NCBI GenBank assembly: GCA_013350335.1 | Contig: CM023536.1 | Span: 45,578,314-45,642,313 of the forward strand | Length of the DNA: 64,000 nt | Direction of reading: 5' to 3' | Source: Chimonanthus salicifolius | Taxonomy: Eukaryota > Streptophyta > Magnoliopsida > Laurales > Calycanthaceae | Shown here: positions 33,927 to 46,300 of the stretch, piece by piece | How the letters are laid out: each line of letters starts with the position of its first letter | How positions within the stretch are numbered: the first letter of the stretch is position 1 | The notes under the pieces: model-generated | What the model saw: the letters and a program-made list of their open reading frames with translations, nothing else | The model's database searches: none | What the model was told of the DNA's origin: nothing | Program-made: the position numbers and the translations under genes

Positions 33927-35275
33927 TGATTTGTCACGCCCCGACCCGACCGGTGGGCCCGGAACGCGACTGATTTTTTTTTTTTTTTTTGAAAGATAAG
34001 AACCAACAGAAAAGATCAGGGCATTCCTCTCCGAGGGAATCCCAAAACACTGCTTTAGCTCAAACGCCCTAAGCCTGAAAGAGAGGGTCCTCCTCCATCG
34101 GGTTCATCGCCTGAAAGGTGAGTGGTGTGAGCTAACTAGCCCAATGAAGGATAATTAACAATGCACATTAAGCAAATAGTAAAACAGGTTAACAACAGTT
34201 TAATATCACATGCTTGATAACAGTAAGCATAATTTCAAATAAGATAATAACATCATCACACTATCAATCACCGCCATTATCCACCGTAACGTCTGCCGAC
34301 TACACTGAGACCAGTATTAAGTCCCGACACGGTCAAAATACATCCTTGCAAGTACATCTCCGGCTCCTAAACTTAGCCGATACTGACACCCTCAAGTCAG
34401 CAACTGACGATAGCATGGTCCGCCCATGGTCCAGTAGACATAAACCATCTCTCATATGGCCAATATTTGTTCAATAGCCCAGGTACGTGGAAGCAGTCTT
34501 ACATACACATACGGTCAACACTGTAATATCAAATCATCACAGCACTCTTACCATAGTGCATCATGCATAGGCACATGAGTGAGTTCATCAAAACCGAAAC
34601 CACTCATTGCACAATATAACACCTGTTTACAAAATCTGCATAGTTAAGTTCCTTTACTGTGATCGTGTGGTTTCGCGGTCTCTGTTCAAACAACATACAA
34701 GTCCTCAATTAATATACATAACAAATACGTACAATATACATAACAAATACGTACATATACGTAGAATTTGGAGATCATGTATTTTCCCACAAAATATCCG
34801 GGTTTAATGGAATGGGTCTCTACTTGGTTTCTATCCCTTTTTTAATTTATCCACAAGATAATAATATAATAAACATAAGGGGCTCAGTCCAAACTCATAT
34901 TGTCTTCTGGGCATTGACCAGATTGACTTATTGAGTGAGGTCTAGATCCTCGGGTCACTTCTCGGTTGTCTTCTGGATAGGACCAGAGCTGACATTTTGA
35001 GTAGGCCTCGAGGTCACTCAGTGCCCGACTATAGTCTCGTCCTGAAAATGAATCACTCAGTTCCCGACTAGTGTCGGACTGAAAGCGTATATAATAGTAT
35101 TTACACTATAAATAATAAGAGGAAAATGGGTTAGTACAATTTTAATTAACAGGGGGTATAAATCATAACAAATAATTAAACACATTAAATAATCAATAAT
35201 ATTAGCCAAAAACAATATTTTATCATTTTTCAAAACAGTGTTCCTCGGAACATCACTTCGGAACTGGGTGCAGTG

Positions 35276-35650
35276 GCTTCGGATCATCTGAACCACTCTA
35301 AACTGAGTCACTGGCCTCGGAACTTGAGGCCTGACTTCGGATCGTCCGAAGACTGGGTCTCGGACCTTCCGAAGTCCATCCGAAACAGGGAAAACATAAA
35401 ACAGAGGTCTCGGTGGGTCAATAGGGCTCGGAACATCCGAAGGAATGCCTCAGACCTTCCGAAGGGGTTCGGTCCTTCCGAGCTGGGCTCGGTCCTTCCG
35501 AGCTCGGCTCGGTGCATCCGAAAGGGCTCTGGCTCGCCTCGGGCAGACTGGGCTTCGGGTTGAAGCTCGGAATGTCCGAGGGTCACTGCTCGGACCGTCC
35601 GAAGGTTCGGATCGTCCGAAGATCGGCTCTCGGACCTTCCGAGAGTCGTC
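35276..35650 (-). repeat. Array of about twelve CGGANNNTCCGA palindromes
   Basis: Same position in the LTR as the array at 27222-27560. Sites include CTCGGACCTTCCGAAG, CTCGGAACATCCGAAG, CTCGGTCCTTCCGAG and CTCGGACCGTCCGAAG. Copy number and spacing differ from the first LTR. Confidence 0.85.
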
Positions 35651-36175
35651 TTCTCCAACTGTCTGCAACAGTAGACAGTCACGGCGGAATACAGAGTGAA
35701 ATGCGATTCCAGAAAGGGAGGGCCTCCTGGATTCGTTTTTCACATCCGTCTGGTCTGATGGACTCCTTCTGGGAGTCCTCTTTCCATAGGGAGAGGTTTG
35801 GAGCTCAGAAGCTTTAAGGGTCATCCGATTTTAAGGTAAATTCCTCACGAGTACATGAAACTCATGGTTTTTCTTAAAACTTAAAACTTGTTTTTCTCAA
35901 TCAAAATAGGGCCAAAATCGGTTTTATTTGATTCTAAATCGGTTAGAATTCAAAAAGGAATGCAATGGATACCTTGGTTTTGGTTCCTGGTTTGAAATTC
36001 AGATTTTTGAAATTCTTCCTCTAAGCTTACTGTTACTTAAAAACAGCAGCTTAAACAGAGGCTGATCAAAGGTCCGTCGGCTGGGTTTCAGCTGAAAACA
36101 GAGGCACAGAGAGAGAGAGGAAAGAAAAGAATTGCAAAGGAATGCTGGGAGTTTCAAATGATCGAAAGAGGCCTC

Positions 36176-36183
36176 AATTTATA
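36176..36183 (-). promoter_or_regulatory. TATA box of the second solo LTR
   Basis: Minus strand TATAAATT followed by gaggcctctttcgatc. The position matches the TATA box of the first solo LTR. Confidence 0.5.
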
Positions 36184-37096
36184 GGATTTCCGTTGAGGAG
36201 AGACGCCGGAAATCAGCTGCTCATGCAGCGAAGACGATGGGACGGAACACTGGCGATCATCATTCGCCGGTAAGGTGAGGGATGGGATGGGACGACGGCA
36301 GCTCATGATTGCCGGAAATCCCGGAAATCCAGCCGAGCGGCCAGAGCACGCCTGCATGGCGTTGGTGATTTTTCCTGTGGTTGCAGATCAGTCCCAAAAA
36401 AGTTTATAATTTGCAGATAAGCCCTTGTTTTAAGAAAAATTGATTTTTGAACTAAGAGTACAGATTTAAAAACTTAAAAACTTGATCCAACCTTGCAGAT
36501 GGATTAGGTTTTGAAAACCTTGGTCACCATAAAAATTTTAGATTTTATCTCTCAATAAAAACCCTTGATTTAAACAAAAATCATGTTTTACCCATAATTA
36601 CTTAATTAAACAAATGTAAAAATAACTAATTTGTAAAACTTATTTTGAAATGAAATGAAATATCTAGATCATTCTTAAAATGGTCTATCATCACATATTA
36701 TTTTCAAAATTTATCTCTTTCCCGAAATTATTTAAAATAATTAAAACTCCCTTTCGGGGTTCTGACGGGCGATAATTAAATATCACTTTCTGGAAATTAA
36801 ATCATTTCAAAATAATAAATGCAAATCCTTCATTAAGGAGAGTATTATCCACCAATAATAATCACCAAATCACACAATTTAGAGAAATATTCACAACAAG
36901 TGGTAAATTACCAAAATACCCCTCCAGCTGAACGGGCTGGATCTTTGAGCTCACGAGCTCGGATTGGGCCTCGCTTGGGCTTTCTTCAAAGCCCTGACCG
37001 AAAAATTCCAGATTAACAGGTTAAACACGAGAATTAAGCTAAAACACGCCTAATCTGGGGCAGGGTATTACAGATTTGTAGTCTCTCTACAATGCA

Positions 37097-37260
37097 TACA
37101 GGGCCAGCCCTGCCTATAGGCGGCTTAGGCCACTGCATAGGGCCCCCAAAATTTCAGAGTATGTCAGAGCCTCAAAAAAAAAGGATACTAATTGCAGTAG
37201 AGCCCCATCTTACAATTTCTCATAGTCTCTAAAATTTCAGAGCAACTCAGGGTCGTGTTT
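37097..37260 (+). mobile_element. hAT-like element part, end CAGGGCCAGCCCTG
   Basis: CAGGGCCAGCCCTGCCTATAGG opens this piece. A related CCGGCCCTGGGTATAGGCGG follows at 37554, and GGCCGGCCCTG closes it at 37697. Both pieces share taggcca and agggcccccac words and interior phrases about 'aaaatttcagag'. The palindromic GGCCGGCC end suits an hAT-like MITE, but no target duplication was resolved. Confidence 0.4.
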
Positions 37261-37289
37261 AGTCTTCTATTAATATGACCAGGCCACCT

Positions 37290-37545
37290 CAAGAATCCCA
37301 TGTGTCTAAAAAGAAGTGAGGCAAATTCAAAATAGTATTGCAAAATTTCCTTTCGATTGCTAACAACCTTAACAATGCCCTTAAATCTAGAGAGCTTTTT
37401 TGGATGCAGAAATCAAGGGTACGATGGCTAAAGCTTGGGGACAGTAATACTAAGTTTTTCCATGCTCCAACCTTAACATGACCACAAGCTAACATAATCA
37501 CGACTCTTCCTTTAGAAGATGAATCTTTGACTGAGTATGTTTGAG
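37290..37545 (+). pseudogene. LINE ORF2 linker fragment, plus strand
   Basis: The frame reads KSRELFWMQKSRVRWLKLG then DSNTKFFHAPTL, the conserved linker between LINE endonuclease and reverse transcriptase. A stop follows, then LPLEDESLTE. Its continuation appears at 38805-38905 after intervening DNA. Confidence 0.65.
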
Positions 37546-37553
37546 GTCATGAC

Positions 37554-37697
37554 CGGCCCTGGGTATAGGCGGTGTAGGCCATCGTCTAGGGCCCCCACAT
37601 TCTTAAACACTTTATTATACCAGTCACAAAGGGACCTCTGAAATCTCACTCCGCTTAGGCCCCTGAGATTTTAGATGATCTCAAGGCCGGCCCTGTT
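37554..37697 (+). mobile_element. hAT-like MITE, GGCCGGCC ends
   Basis: Starts CCGGCCCTGGGTATAGGCGG and ends GATCTCAAGGCCGGCCCTG. It is a short non-coding copy of the same family as 37097-37260. Confidence 0.45.
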
Positions 37698-37699
37698 TA

Positions 37700-38804
37700 A
37701 GGTGAAACGAGGGGGAACATGGGTAACCCTCGGATTCTCATGTTTGGTAGTGAGAGGGTAGAGGTAAAAAATCTAAATTTTACCTCCCCTTTGGCAAATT
37801 TGAAAATCTTTTGGTCTTCAGTGGTATTCATAAAATCCCTGCTTCTCCTTCCCTTCGTATTCCTCTTAATTCCCTTCATAGTTATGCATGGAAGTCAATG
37901 CAAATCAAATTTCAATATAACATCTTTATTTTAAAAAATTATTAATTTATTAGAAAAGAATTTTACTAAAATAAATGAAATATTTCAACATTATAATTAC
38001 AAATAAAAATTTTATTTAAATTTTATCTATTTGATTTAAGTAATTAAATTTGATAAAGAATAAAAATATTCTTTCCAATCATTTATTTTCATTTGTTTAA
38101 ATTTTAAGATTTTATGTGTTTCACGAGACTAATTTATATAAATTTTGATACTAATAATTTTTTAAATAAAATTAATAAATTTCATATCATTATCAAATAT
38201 CATTCAATTAAATTTGAGATATTATCTTAGTTCTTATTTATTAACTTGGATTTTTTATGAACTATTATAATAGCGTATTATATTATGTATTTTAATCACC
38301 AAGGAACAAATTTTGAATTTTATGAAGATATGTCTTGGCATTTTATTTATTTACTAGGATTACAAAAATTACATGTAAAATGTTTTTTCTTCATCTCACT
38401 TTCCTACAGTTAGAATGCAAGTGTCTATTTTAAATTATAATTATGAGAACTAATCTGTAGAAAATTATATAGTGTTATTATAAGATGTATTGTTAATATT
38501 TATGGCAATTTCTATCGAAAATTTTATAGAGAAAAAATTATTTTTATTTTTATTTTTTATATTATATGGATTTATTAAAAATTATTACTTTCATAAAATT
38601 GTCAATATATCAAGTTTCCCCTGCTTACAGTTACTAAATAAGATTTTTTACCCTTAGAGTAACTTCTAAATTTTCCACTGCAATTATCAAACAAAACAAG
38701 GGAAACAGTTGCAAAGGGTATTTATAATTGATTACCCACCCCTCGTTACCCACCTCTAATTACCAACCCCTCCAAAATTTACTCCTCATCCAAACGCAGC
38801 CCTA
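37700..38804. mobile_element. Non-autonomous DNA transposon, about 1.1 kb
   Basis: The right end is ccaaacgcagccctag. Inverted, this is CTAGGGCTGCGTTTGG, a terminus common in plant hAT and PIF MITEs. The left side has tgtttggtagtgagaggg with a gaggtaaaaa run that mirrors ttactcctcatcc on the right. The interior is very AT-rich and has no transposase. It separates two pieces of one LINE. Confidence 0.4.
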
Positions 38805-38905
38805 GACTTTTTGATGAACCCCAGATAGTTGATTTGATCACGACTCACTTCAAAATGGTTTTTATGTCTAATCCAAGTCATTCTTCCATCTTTTATCAAT
38901 CCTAG
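38805..38905 (+). pseudogene. LINE ORF2 fragment continuing 37545
   Basis: The frame gives LFDEPQIVDLITTHFKMVF then SNPSHSS, the segment that follows the FFHAPTL motif in plant LINEs. Same strand as the piece at 37290-37545. Confidence 0.5.
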
Positions 38906-40689
38906 TCTTTATTATAAAGGTTATTGTATGTAGTGGTAAAAATAATTATTCCCCATGGAAGTGATCTGGGTTCAAGTCTTGTTCATGTTATTTTTTTTTT
39001 CATTTTTACCCCCTTTTTTTTATTTTTTGAAAAAAGAGTTGAAATTCCGTTAATAGAGTTATGCACAATCTAGAGGGGGGTGAATAGGTCGGAGTCGAAA
39101 TTCAATTCCTTTTAAAAAAAAAATTTAACATAATTATTACTTAAATGTATGAAATATGCAATGAATCACTTTTGAATTAAATACTGAAATGTGACCGAGC
39201 GTACCTGTGTGTGCAAGTGACAGAATATTCAATTATACCATTCAAACATCAAACACATATATGCACAAGGATTTTATACTCGATTTCAATTAACCTACGC
39301 CCACTGTTAGATTTCTCAATTCTAGGGTCGTCCTAATTATACTATGAATGGGCCTCATACCCAAATAGTATAACCTAGTTTTTTTTTTTTTTTTATAGAG
39401 GTTCGACCTAAATGGTTTAATCATCGACGCCTATTTTTTTGGATGGTTCGAACTCAATGTTCTAATCCACCTTACAGTGATATAAAATAAAAGAACAAGA
39501 AGGACACTTGCCTTAGGTCTTAACCAATCTTCAATGTGTGTTCTTCTTTGTTGAAATCTCTGTGCTCTTTCCTTCAAATCAGGTTCTTCATTGTAGCGTA
39601 TCGGCACAGCAGGACAAGGTACTGGGGCAGTAATATAACAGATTTCAATCCCATTTAAACCACCCTCATCTTCATCATAGGCTAAGTATCGAATACTTTT
39701 TCATATTATCGTTACAGGATGATGAAGATGGAGTAAAGAGAAATTAATAGACTCTCTGGTTGATTTTCTTCTATTGCCTATTTCCTTAAATCTAAAAGAT
39801 AAGTCAGCTGTGTATATATGCACAAGTCTACTAACGGCTTAGTCTGGAGGCCTCTTAATTTTCCTCAAGGCCTCCAGGCTTGACAAGAAATATAGCAGGC
39901 TAGACAATTCAAATTTTACATCGAGATGTTTAATTGACCTCACGACTCTCTTATTTGCCACCTGTCTTGATATACAATTAGGACATCTGTATTACTAAAT
40001 CATGAGGTAGCAAAATGACTTTTAAAGAGTTATAAACTGAAATTGGTCAAAGTGCCACCACAACAATACTCGCTACATGTAAAGATTTCCTATCTCAAAG
40101 AGACATTTGTCCCATAATATCAATCATGAGGTGGCGACCAAATCTAATTTAAAAACTTGAGGAGCCTTTCCTATTGTATAGAAGATATCCACATACGTGG
40201 CTTGGCTCCAAAAGATTTGATCAACAACAAAGGGTGGCAAATAGATTTTCCAGCTACGTTTTTCCATACAAAATCCCAATTTAGGATTTTTCCGAAATCA
40301 AGGAGAGCCTTTCCCTCAGACTTATCTAACCAAAATTTGGTCAAAGCACACTTGGCTTTGTGGTCCCATGATGAATTACGACTGTCACAATTTTCACTCA
40401 GTTAAAGATAGTCTTTGAGGCCTCAACGAACTACTTGAGGTCTCGAGGTTGGAAGTCAACCATTTTCTAATTTTCTAGTTTATTAATTATTGACTTCTAA
40501 GTTATTTTGGGTTTAACCTTAGGTCTACTAAGGTTCACTTACTTGTGTGCCAATAAAAAATTCAGTGCAGAGTCTTCAACGCACAATAGATCTTTCATCA
40601 TCTTCATATTCTTTCAAGACAAGTTCCAAATGAGTCACGTAATTGACAATATGGGTGACTCGGACGGGCTGGGGCACTAACAAGAGTAA
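38906..40689. other. Repeat-like stretch with a GGGGGGTGAATAGG motif
   Basis: Near 39070 the phrase tctagaggggggtgaatagg occurs, a motif I associate with dispersed plant LTR-type repeats. 38925-39000 has a weak SINE-like head (tagtggtaaaaataa, then gggttcaagtctt). No coding domain is visible up to 40690, and no borders could be set. Confidence 0.3.
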
Positions 40690-40985
40690 TCATTAAGAGA
40701 TGTTCATTTGTCCGAGCTTAACCAAAATAAATGGGCTTTGAGAAAGAATTTTTGTTCAACGTGTCAGACTCGAAATTTTAAGCCCAAGCACAATTCAATA
40801 CGAGCCCAACGGGACTTGATGGGCTTTAAGTAAAAGCTCTAGCCCAGCTCCAACCTAAATAAACGGGTTTCGACAAAGAATTTTATCTAATAAACCGAAC
40901 TCGATGGACTCAAGCTTTTAAGCCCAAGCATAATTAAGTATGAGGCCCATTGAGCTCGTATTTAATTATACTTGGGCTTAAAAAA
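40690..40985. repeat. GCCC/GGGC inverted-repeat patch
   Basis: Words aagcccaagca, gagcccaacggg and tgggcttaa recur in both orientations. aattaagtatgagg is mirrored by ctcgtatttaatt around 40945. It looks like a decayed palindromic element. Confidence 0.4.
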
Positions 40986-42439
40986 TATATTGGTATTACA
41001 ACAATCTTGTTAGTCTCTTTCATCTGTTAAATAAACTAAGTGGAGCTTGGTAATTCATTTCGCTTCAAATTTAATCATGCCGAGTAAGGTTTGCTTTTGT
41101 ACTGCCCTTGTCACGTCCAGTCTTAAGAGGAAGATCTGAAATGTGTGTGTGTTTTGACTTGAACTCTTTTTATTGAATATATTTTTTCAATTTTTAAAAG
41201 ATTAGTTAATTAATTAAAATTTACCATATTAAAATTAAAATAAAAAAATCAATTCTATTTACAAACCCATCTCCCATAATATATTGAAAGTCGACAGGCC
41301 CATGATGATCGATCCAGCTGGTTTTTGGAATTTTATTCTAGGCAGTAGGCATGTTATTACTGCTATTAGATGGTCTATACATTTTTTTAATTAAATACTT
41401 TTCATTTGATTCCGTAGATCTAATAACTTTACAAAATTTTAAAAAATACATGTATACATCCTTGCATTTAAAAATTAATGAATGATTTGTATTTTTTAAA
41501 TGTGGATCATTTTTATTTTATCATTCTCTGCCACCATATTAAATTCTTGTCTCTTCTTATACCATATACTTGTATAATTAGTTTATTTTTTATTATAATA
41601 TTTCAATTACACTTTCTCCATATCACAATAATAAGCTTCTAACTATTCTTTTCTTTTTCAAATAAAATTTACATGTAAAAAATCGTGAGATATCCAGTGT
41701 AAAACTCCCACGGATGAGCCCACTATCCCTAAGCTAATTTGATTCTATTCTAAGTTAATTTACTATGATATTAAAATATAAACCTTTCTTTTATTTTGAG
41801 ATGATGACAATTGATTTCCAAATGTCGGTAAAAATATGAATCTTTGACTGATATATGTTGTAATATCAAAGCCTCAATATTACTATTTTGGACTTATCAA
41901 ATAAATATCGGTATTAACGAAAAACTGAATTGGGCCAAAATTTTAAAAGAAATAAAAACAATAAAAAATATTTGGACCTAAAATGTCCCAAAATAAGGCC
42001 TGTGGTCTAATTTCCAAAAATATCATATTTCACCACAAAAAAAGTTGAATGATTGAGAAGAATTTATTCAAAGAGAGGAACTCCCAAAAAAAAAGATGGA
42101 AGATTGGAGCACAACAGCCCATGAAAAAAGAAGGAAGACAACAGCCCGGGCCAAGCTAAAAAAAGAAGCCCAAAAAGGACGGCCCAAAAGGACGACAACC
42201 GGGCCAACACAGACCAGCTCACATCGACCGAATGAAAGGAAAAACCCAGGCCCAGGAAGCAAAGCTGGGCAGAGAAATAAAAAAGGAAGAAACACCCGAG
42301 CCACACAACAGCCCACAAAAACAGAAAAAGAAGATCAAAATGGTAAAAGATCAAAATGAACTTTATTCAAGTTAATTCACACATGCAGTATTTATATAAT
42401 CGCCCTACTAATAAGAGCCCTTAGTCCATAAATAAAGTA
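40986..42439. other. Intergenic stretch, no gene seen
   Basis: AT-rich to 42040, then a purine-rich block (42090-42360) with many AGCCCA and AAGAAG words. Its long frames are compositional and carry no domain. Confidence 0.4.
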
Positions 42440-42563
42440 CTTCCTCCCGCCCGATTTTTTTAAGGAAAGGCTTTTAAAAGACTTATTAACTTCTTTCCAA
42501 GAGTAGATAGATAAAGAGAAAATCAAAATGACATATCAGACAACTAAATTGAAACAGAGGGAG
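42440..42563. mobile_element. Stowaway-like MITE, 124 bp, TA duplication
   Basis: The ends are CTTCCTCCCGCCC and, inverted, CTCCCTCTGTTTC, near the Stowaway terminus CTCCCTCCGTCCC. TA lies on both sides (42438-42439 and 42564-42565). The interior keeps agacttattaac and gacaactaaattg words shared with the copy at 13760. Confidence 0.85.
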
Positions 42564-42888
42564 TATCATTCTTATCATATTTCCCATGACTTTCAAATGT
42601 TCCATAAAAAAGCATTTTGACTATTGTATTCAAATTCAAATCAGAAAATATATTGGATTGAGATCCAAACTCAAATTACAACAGCCAAATGCATTCTTGA
42701 AGCATTAAGGAAGCATCTACGTACAATCTCAATAGAGATAACTAAGATTTATTTGTGATAAGAGTTGATAAATGAGAGCTTGATTTGGAAGTGAGTGCGA
42801 AGAATAATGCTCAGTCTCTCTCAGAGGAGAGATCATATCTTTTATTTATAGAAGCAGATAATTCAAATTTAAATACAAGATAATTCAA

Positions 42889-43294
42889 GACGTCCCAGAC
42901 ACTCGATTTTTCTGCCTCTATATACTCGATTTCAAAAATTCGAATGAAATTACCATTTTATCCCTCCATGTTCTATTCATCTTAACGAACTGAAAATGAA
43001 CAGTTTGATTCATTCGAATTTTGTGAAGGATTGACATATATATGTTCATTCGTTCGAATGAACACTCATTCGAATGAACAATTTAGTTCATTCAAACTGA
43101 ATGAACACTCGTTCGAAGGAATGAAAATTACACTAAGGTGTTCGTTCGGATGAGTACATTCATTCGAACGAACTGATAATGAAATGAAAATTCGTTCGAA
43201 TGAATTCATATGCAAAGGTAAAATGGTAATTTCACCTAAAATTTCGAAAACGGGTGTGTAGAGGCAGATTTTTCAGGTGTCTATATGTCTCACC
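42889..43294. mobile_element. Foldback MITE, family B, 406 bp
   Basis: The perfect 8 bp repeat taattcaa flanks it (42881-42888 and 43295-43302). The left end is GACGTCCCAGACACTCG; the inverted right end is GGTGAGACATATAGACACC, sharing AGACAC and the CTGCCTCTA block further in. The interior is packed with TTCGTTCGAATGAA-type palindromes. It sits 84 bp past the stop codon of the acyltransferase gene, so it probably falls within or next to that gene's 3' end. Confidence 0.8.
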
Positions 43295-43378
43295 TAATTC
43301 AAATACAAAGATAGGAAGATAAGGTAGAGAATTCAAATTCAAATTCAAATATACAATAATTCAAATTCTAAGAGATTC

Positions 43379-46300
43379 TCAAACTTGGTTTGTTTCTGTG
43401 GGAAGTTTGCCGACTGCAGCTTCGAATATCCTTTCAAAGGCTTTTTCCATGCATGATACCAGCAGCTGCGACTTTATAAACCCCTTCTCACTGCCAAGAG
43501 CCATCTTCAACTTCCCATTATAACTCACCAGTGTTACTGTCAGACTCTGCATTTCAAAAGATTTCATAAATTCAATCTTTGATTGTTCAGATCATCGGCA
43601 CACCAGTGCATTGTGGGGCCCATTGGCCCACCTGAGTGCAATTTGATGGATGGGATTGAAAGTGCATGGCCTACCCATCATGTCTGTAAAATTTCATCTG
43701 GAACAGACACCGAGAGCTATATCTTTTAAGGGCTTAAAATTCCAATTTTATACGACGGTGAAAATAAATCAAACTTGTGGACTCGATAACTCGGAATGGC
43801 ATCAAAAGAGTCATATCCACAAGACAAGATTTTTCCAACAAATCCATCTCTACCCTACATAATAAGTTTCTTGCATAAGTATATAGAGTAATACATATCA
43901 TAATCATTTTAATTAAGAGAAAATAGTTCAATTATCATCTCCCACTTTAAAAGGTGAAAGGTACTACAAATCCTATGACCTCACCTGATGTATCCTAAGA
44001 ATAACGGGCACATACGACTCATGATACCCACAATTTTTCACACGTAATAAAAAAAAAAAAAGACAAATACAATTTTGAAATAAAGTCATCTACCTATGAG
44101 AAATTAAGTATCGATAAGATAGATTAAATTGAATTTTAAAACCGTGACCAACCACCCACCCACCCAAGGAATTAAATAGACAGCTTATTGGATGGAGCAA
44201 AGTGATAAAGTGGGGCCGGTCTCACTCAATGCACCGCTGCTTCCTGATCTCAATAATTATGGAACTTAATGTGATAGCAAAGTGATGTATGTTCATACCT
44301 GTGGAACTCCTACGACCATGAAGTAGAAAGACTTGACAGGATGACCTGCTATGGCTATCTTCTCCATTGGCCCTATCAAATTCGAGATGGTCATGCTTGT
44401 GTTCCTCAATGTGGAGTGAACGTACTCCGCAGTTCCCTTTGCTCCCCAAAAAATAACAATACTATTAGCATCATTCCTCAAAAAAAAAGAAAATTACTAA
44501 TAAGTAGCGGTCATAATTTTGGTTTAGGAAGATATCGGCCAATATGCCCCATTTCCATGATATCAGATATCGGCCTATATCTTCCTCTCTTCTCTTGTTT
44601 GTTTTTTTTTTTCAAATATCGACTGGGTTTTTTTTTAATTAAAAAAATACAAGAAATAGTCTTAAATTTTTTTTTTTTTAAATCTGGACGAAAAAACTCT
44701 AAATATCGGCCAATATCCTAGCCATTATTTGATCGATATGGACAAATATCGACCTTCAGAGGAGTAACGATCATACATTTTCCAATATGGGAGAGGAAAA
44801 CAAACACTACGGCACAAATCACATCAGGAATCAAATTCCCCAAAGGGACCGTCACTCACTAAGTCAACATCCAGAAAAGACACCTCCCTCCGTGTTCCAT
44901 AGGGAGGAGTTTGAAGTAATGAATGTCGGGATGGCATGAAAATCCGAAATCGAATTTAAAAAGAAAAAAGATTTTATTATTGATATTTATGATATCGGCC
45001 GATATCGTGTTTGTACGGTCGATACTTATCGTATAAGCCGATAAATATCGAATTCAAAAACCTGATATGTATCGACCGATACGATACCGATATTTCATTC
45101 CATGCTAATAAACAACCTCATATAGATAAAATAATAATTTAAAATAATAACGAAGATGGTGATGATGATTGGACAAGTTTGAAGAAGTACTTCAGGGCCT
45201 TTGAATTTCCTAAGCATCTCCAGCAATCTCCCAGTGAGATAAACAGCCAGTGAACTTCTCTTCCTCTGAATGACGTGCTTTGCAGTGGATATGAACTCAA
45301 GGGGATCTCCTTTCTCCAAATCAGAGCAATGCGGAACCGACACATGTAAGAATCCAAATTGATTGCCCCATGGTGATATGGAATTGGGATCGGACATCTC
45401 CTTGGGGAGCTGATACCCGTTGATCATCCTAGTGTTAAGCAACACCAGTGCCGTTGCATTCGGAGAGGTGGTGGCGCCGGCACTTTCCATATATAGCTGT
45501 ATGCCGTAGAATACGATACCGGTGATGACATCGTTCACAGTCTGAAATGAATCGATCCAACAGTCAGAACCAAATGACCCAACAATATCATATATGTATC
45601 AATATTCAAAAGTTCAAAACTCGAACTTCACCGAACTTTCGAAAAAGAAAAAAAAAACGAGTGAAAACTCATGTACTCAACTCAATTCGACTCGTCTGAG
45701 TCTTTTCGAATTTTTAAACCATAGTGTGGGCTCTGCTTGACATGTAACAGGAAGAGATCACACGAGTATTTGTTCTCTTTTCATTTGATCACAATTTAGA
45801 GTGTATTACTTAAATAGATGCAACAAATGAAACAACAATTGAATGTAAAATACCATAAAAAAAAAAAAAAGAGTTAAAGAACAGGGAATAAGAAATGACC
45901 GTATCAATAGGAAAACTAAATATTTTCGGTAACTCACTGTTGTTTCTTCTTTTTCAAGAGTCAATCTTTGATCGCCGACAGAAGAGTTAAGGATTCTCCA
46001 TTTAGTACATCGTCATTTAATGGAGAGGCTATGCCAGTGAGCTACCAAAAATGTCATCTAATGCCATTTAAGTTTATTATTAAATACAGTCATCTAAGTT
46101 ATTAAAACATTAAATTAAATTACTGATGATTAAAACTTATAATTTAGACAGACAATGCTGTTCCTGCTTGATTCTTACCCCTCTAAGCTGGTCTTTCACT
46201 TGCCGTATATGATGAAGAGAAAATGTGACCGTAGCCATGGTGATGGGCAGAAATTCGACTCCAGGGGTTGCAGATCGGATTGGCGACTTGTCGTCTTCCA

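Larger units (their letters stand above)
33932..37072 (-). mobile_element. Second 3.1 kb solo LTR of the same gypsy family
   Basis: Ends are TGTCACGCCCC and GGTATTACA. The flanks share gatt (33928-33931 and 37073-37076), one base short of the usual five. It aligns along its length with the solo LTR at 25595, in the same orientation, but lacks about 285 bp near its plus-strand left end (the partner's 25653-25938). The TATA box is at 36183-36176 on the minus strand. The flanking words differ from those of the first solo LTR, so these are separate insertions, not two LTRs of one element. Confidence 0.85.

Noticed and set aside
35308..35824. Frames of 84-124 residues on both strands of the second solo LTR
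   Set aside because: Same cause: open frames produced by the palindrome array.
25595..37072. A single giant LTR retrotransposon bounded by the two similar LTRs
   Set aside because: The LINE continues on both sides of the first LTR and each LTR has its own flanking repeat.
42064..42359. Hydrophobic 96-residue frame that looks like membrane segments
   Set aside because: It is the complement of a purine-rich low-complexity block; no conserved motif.
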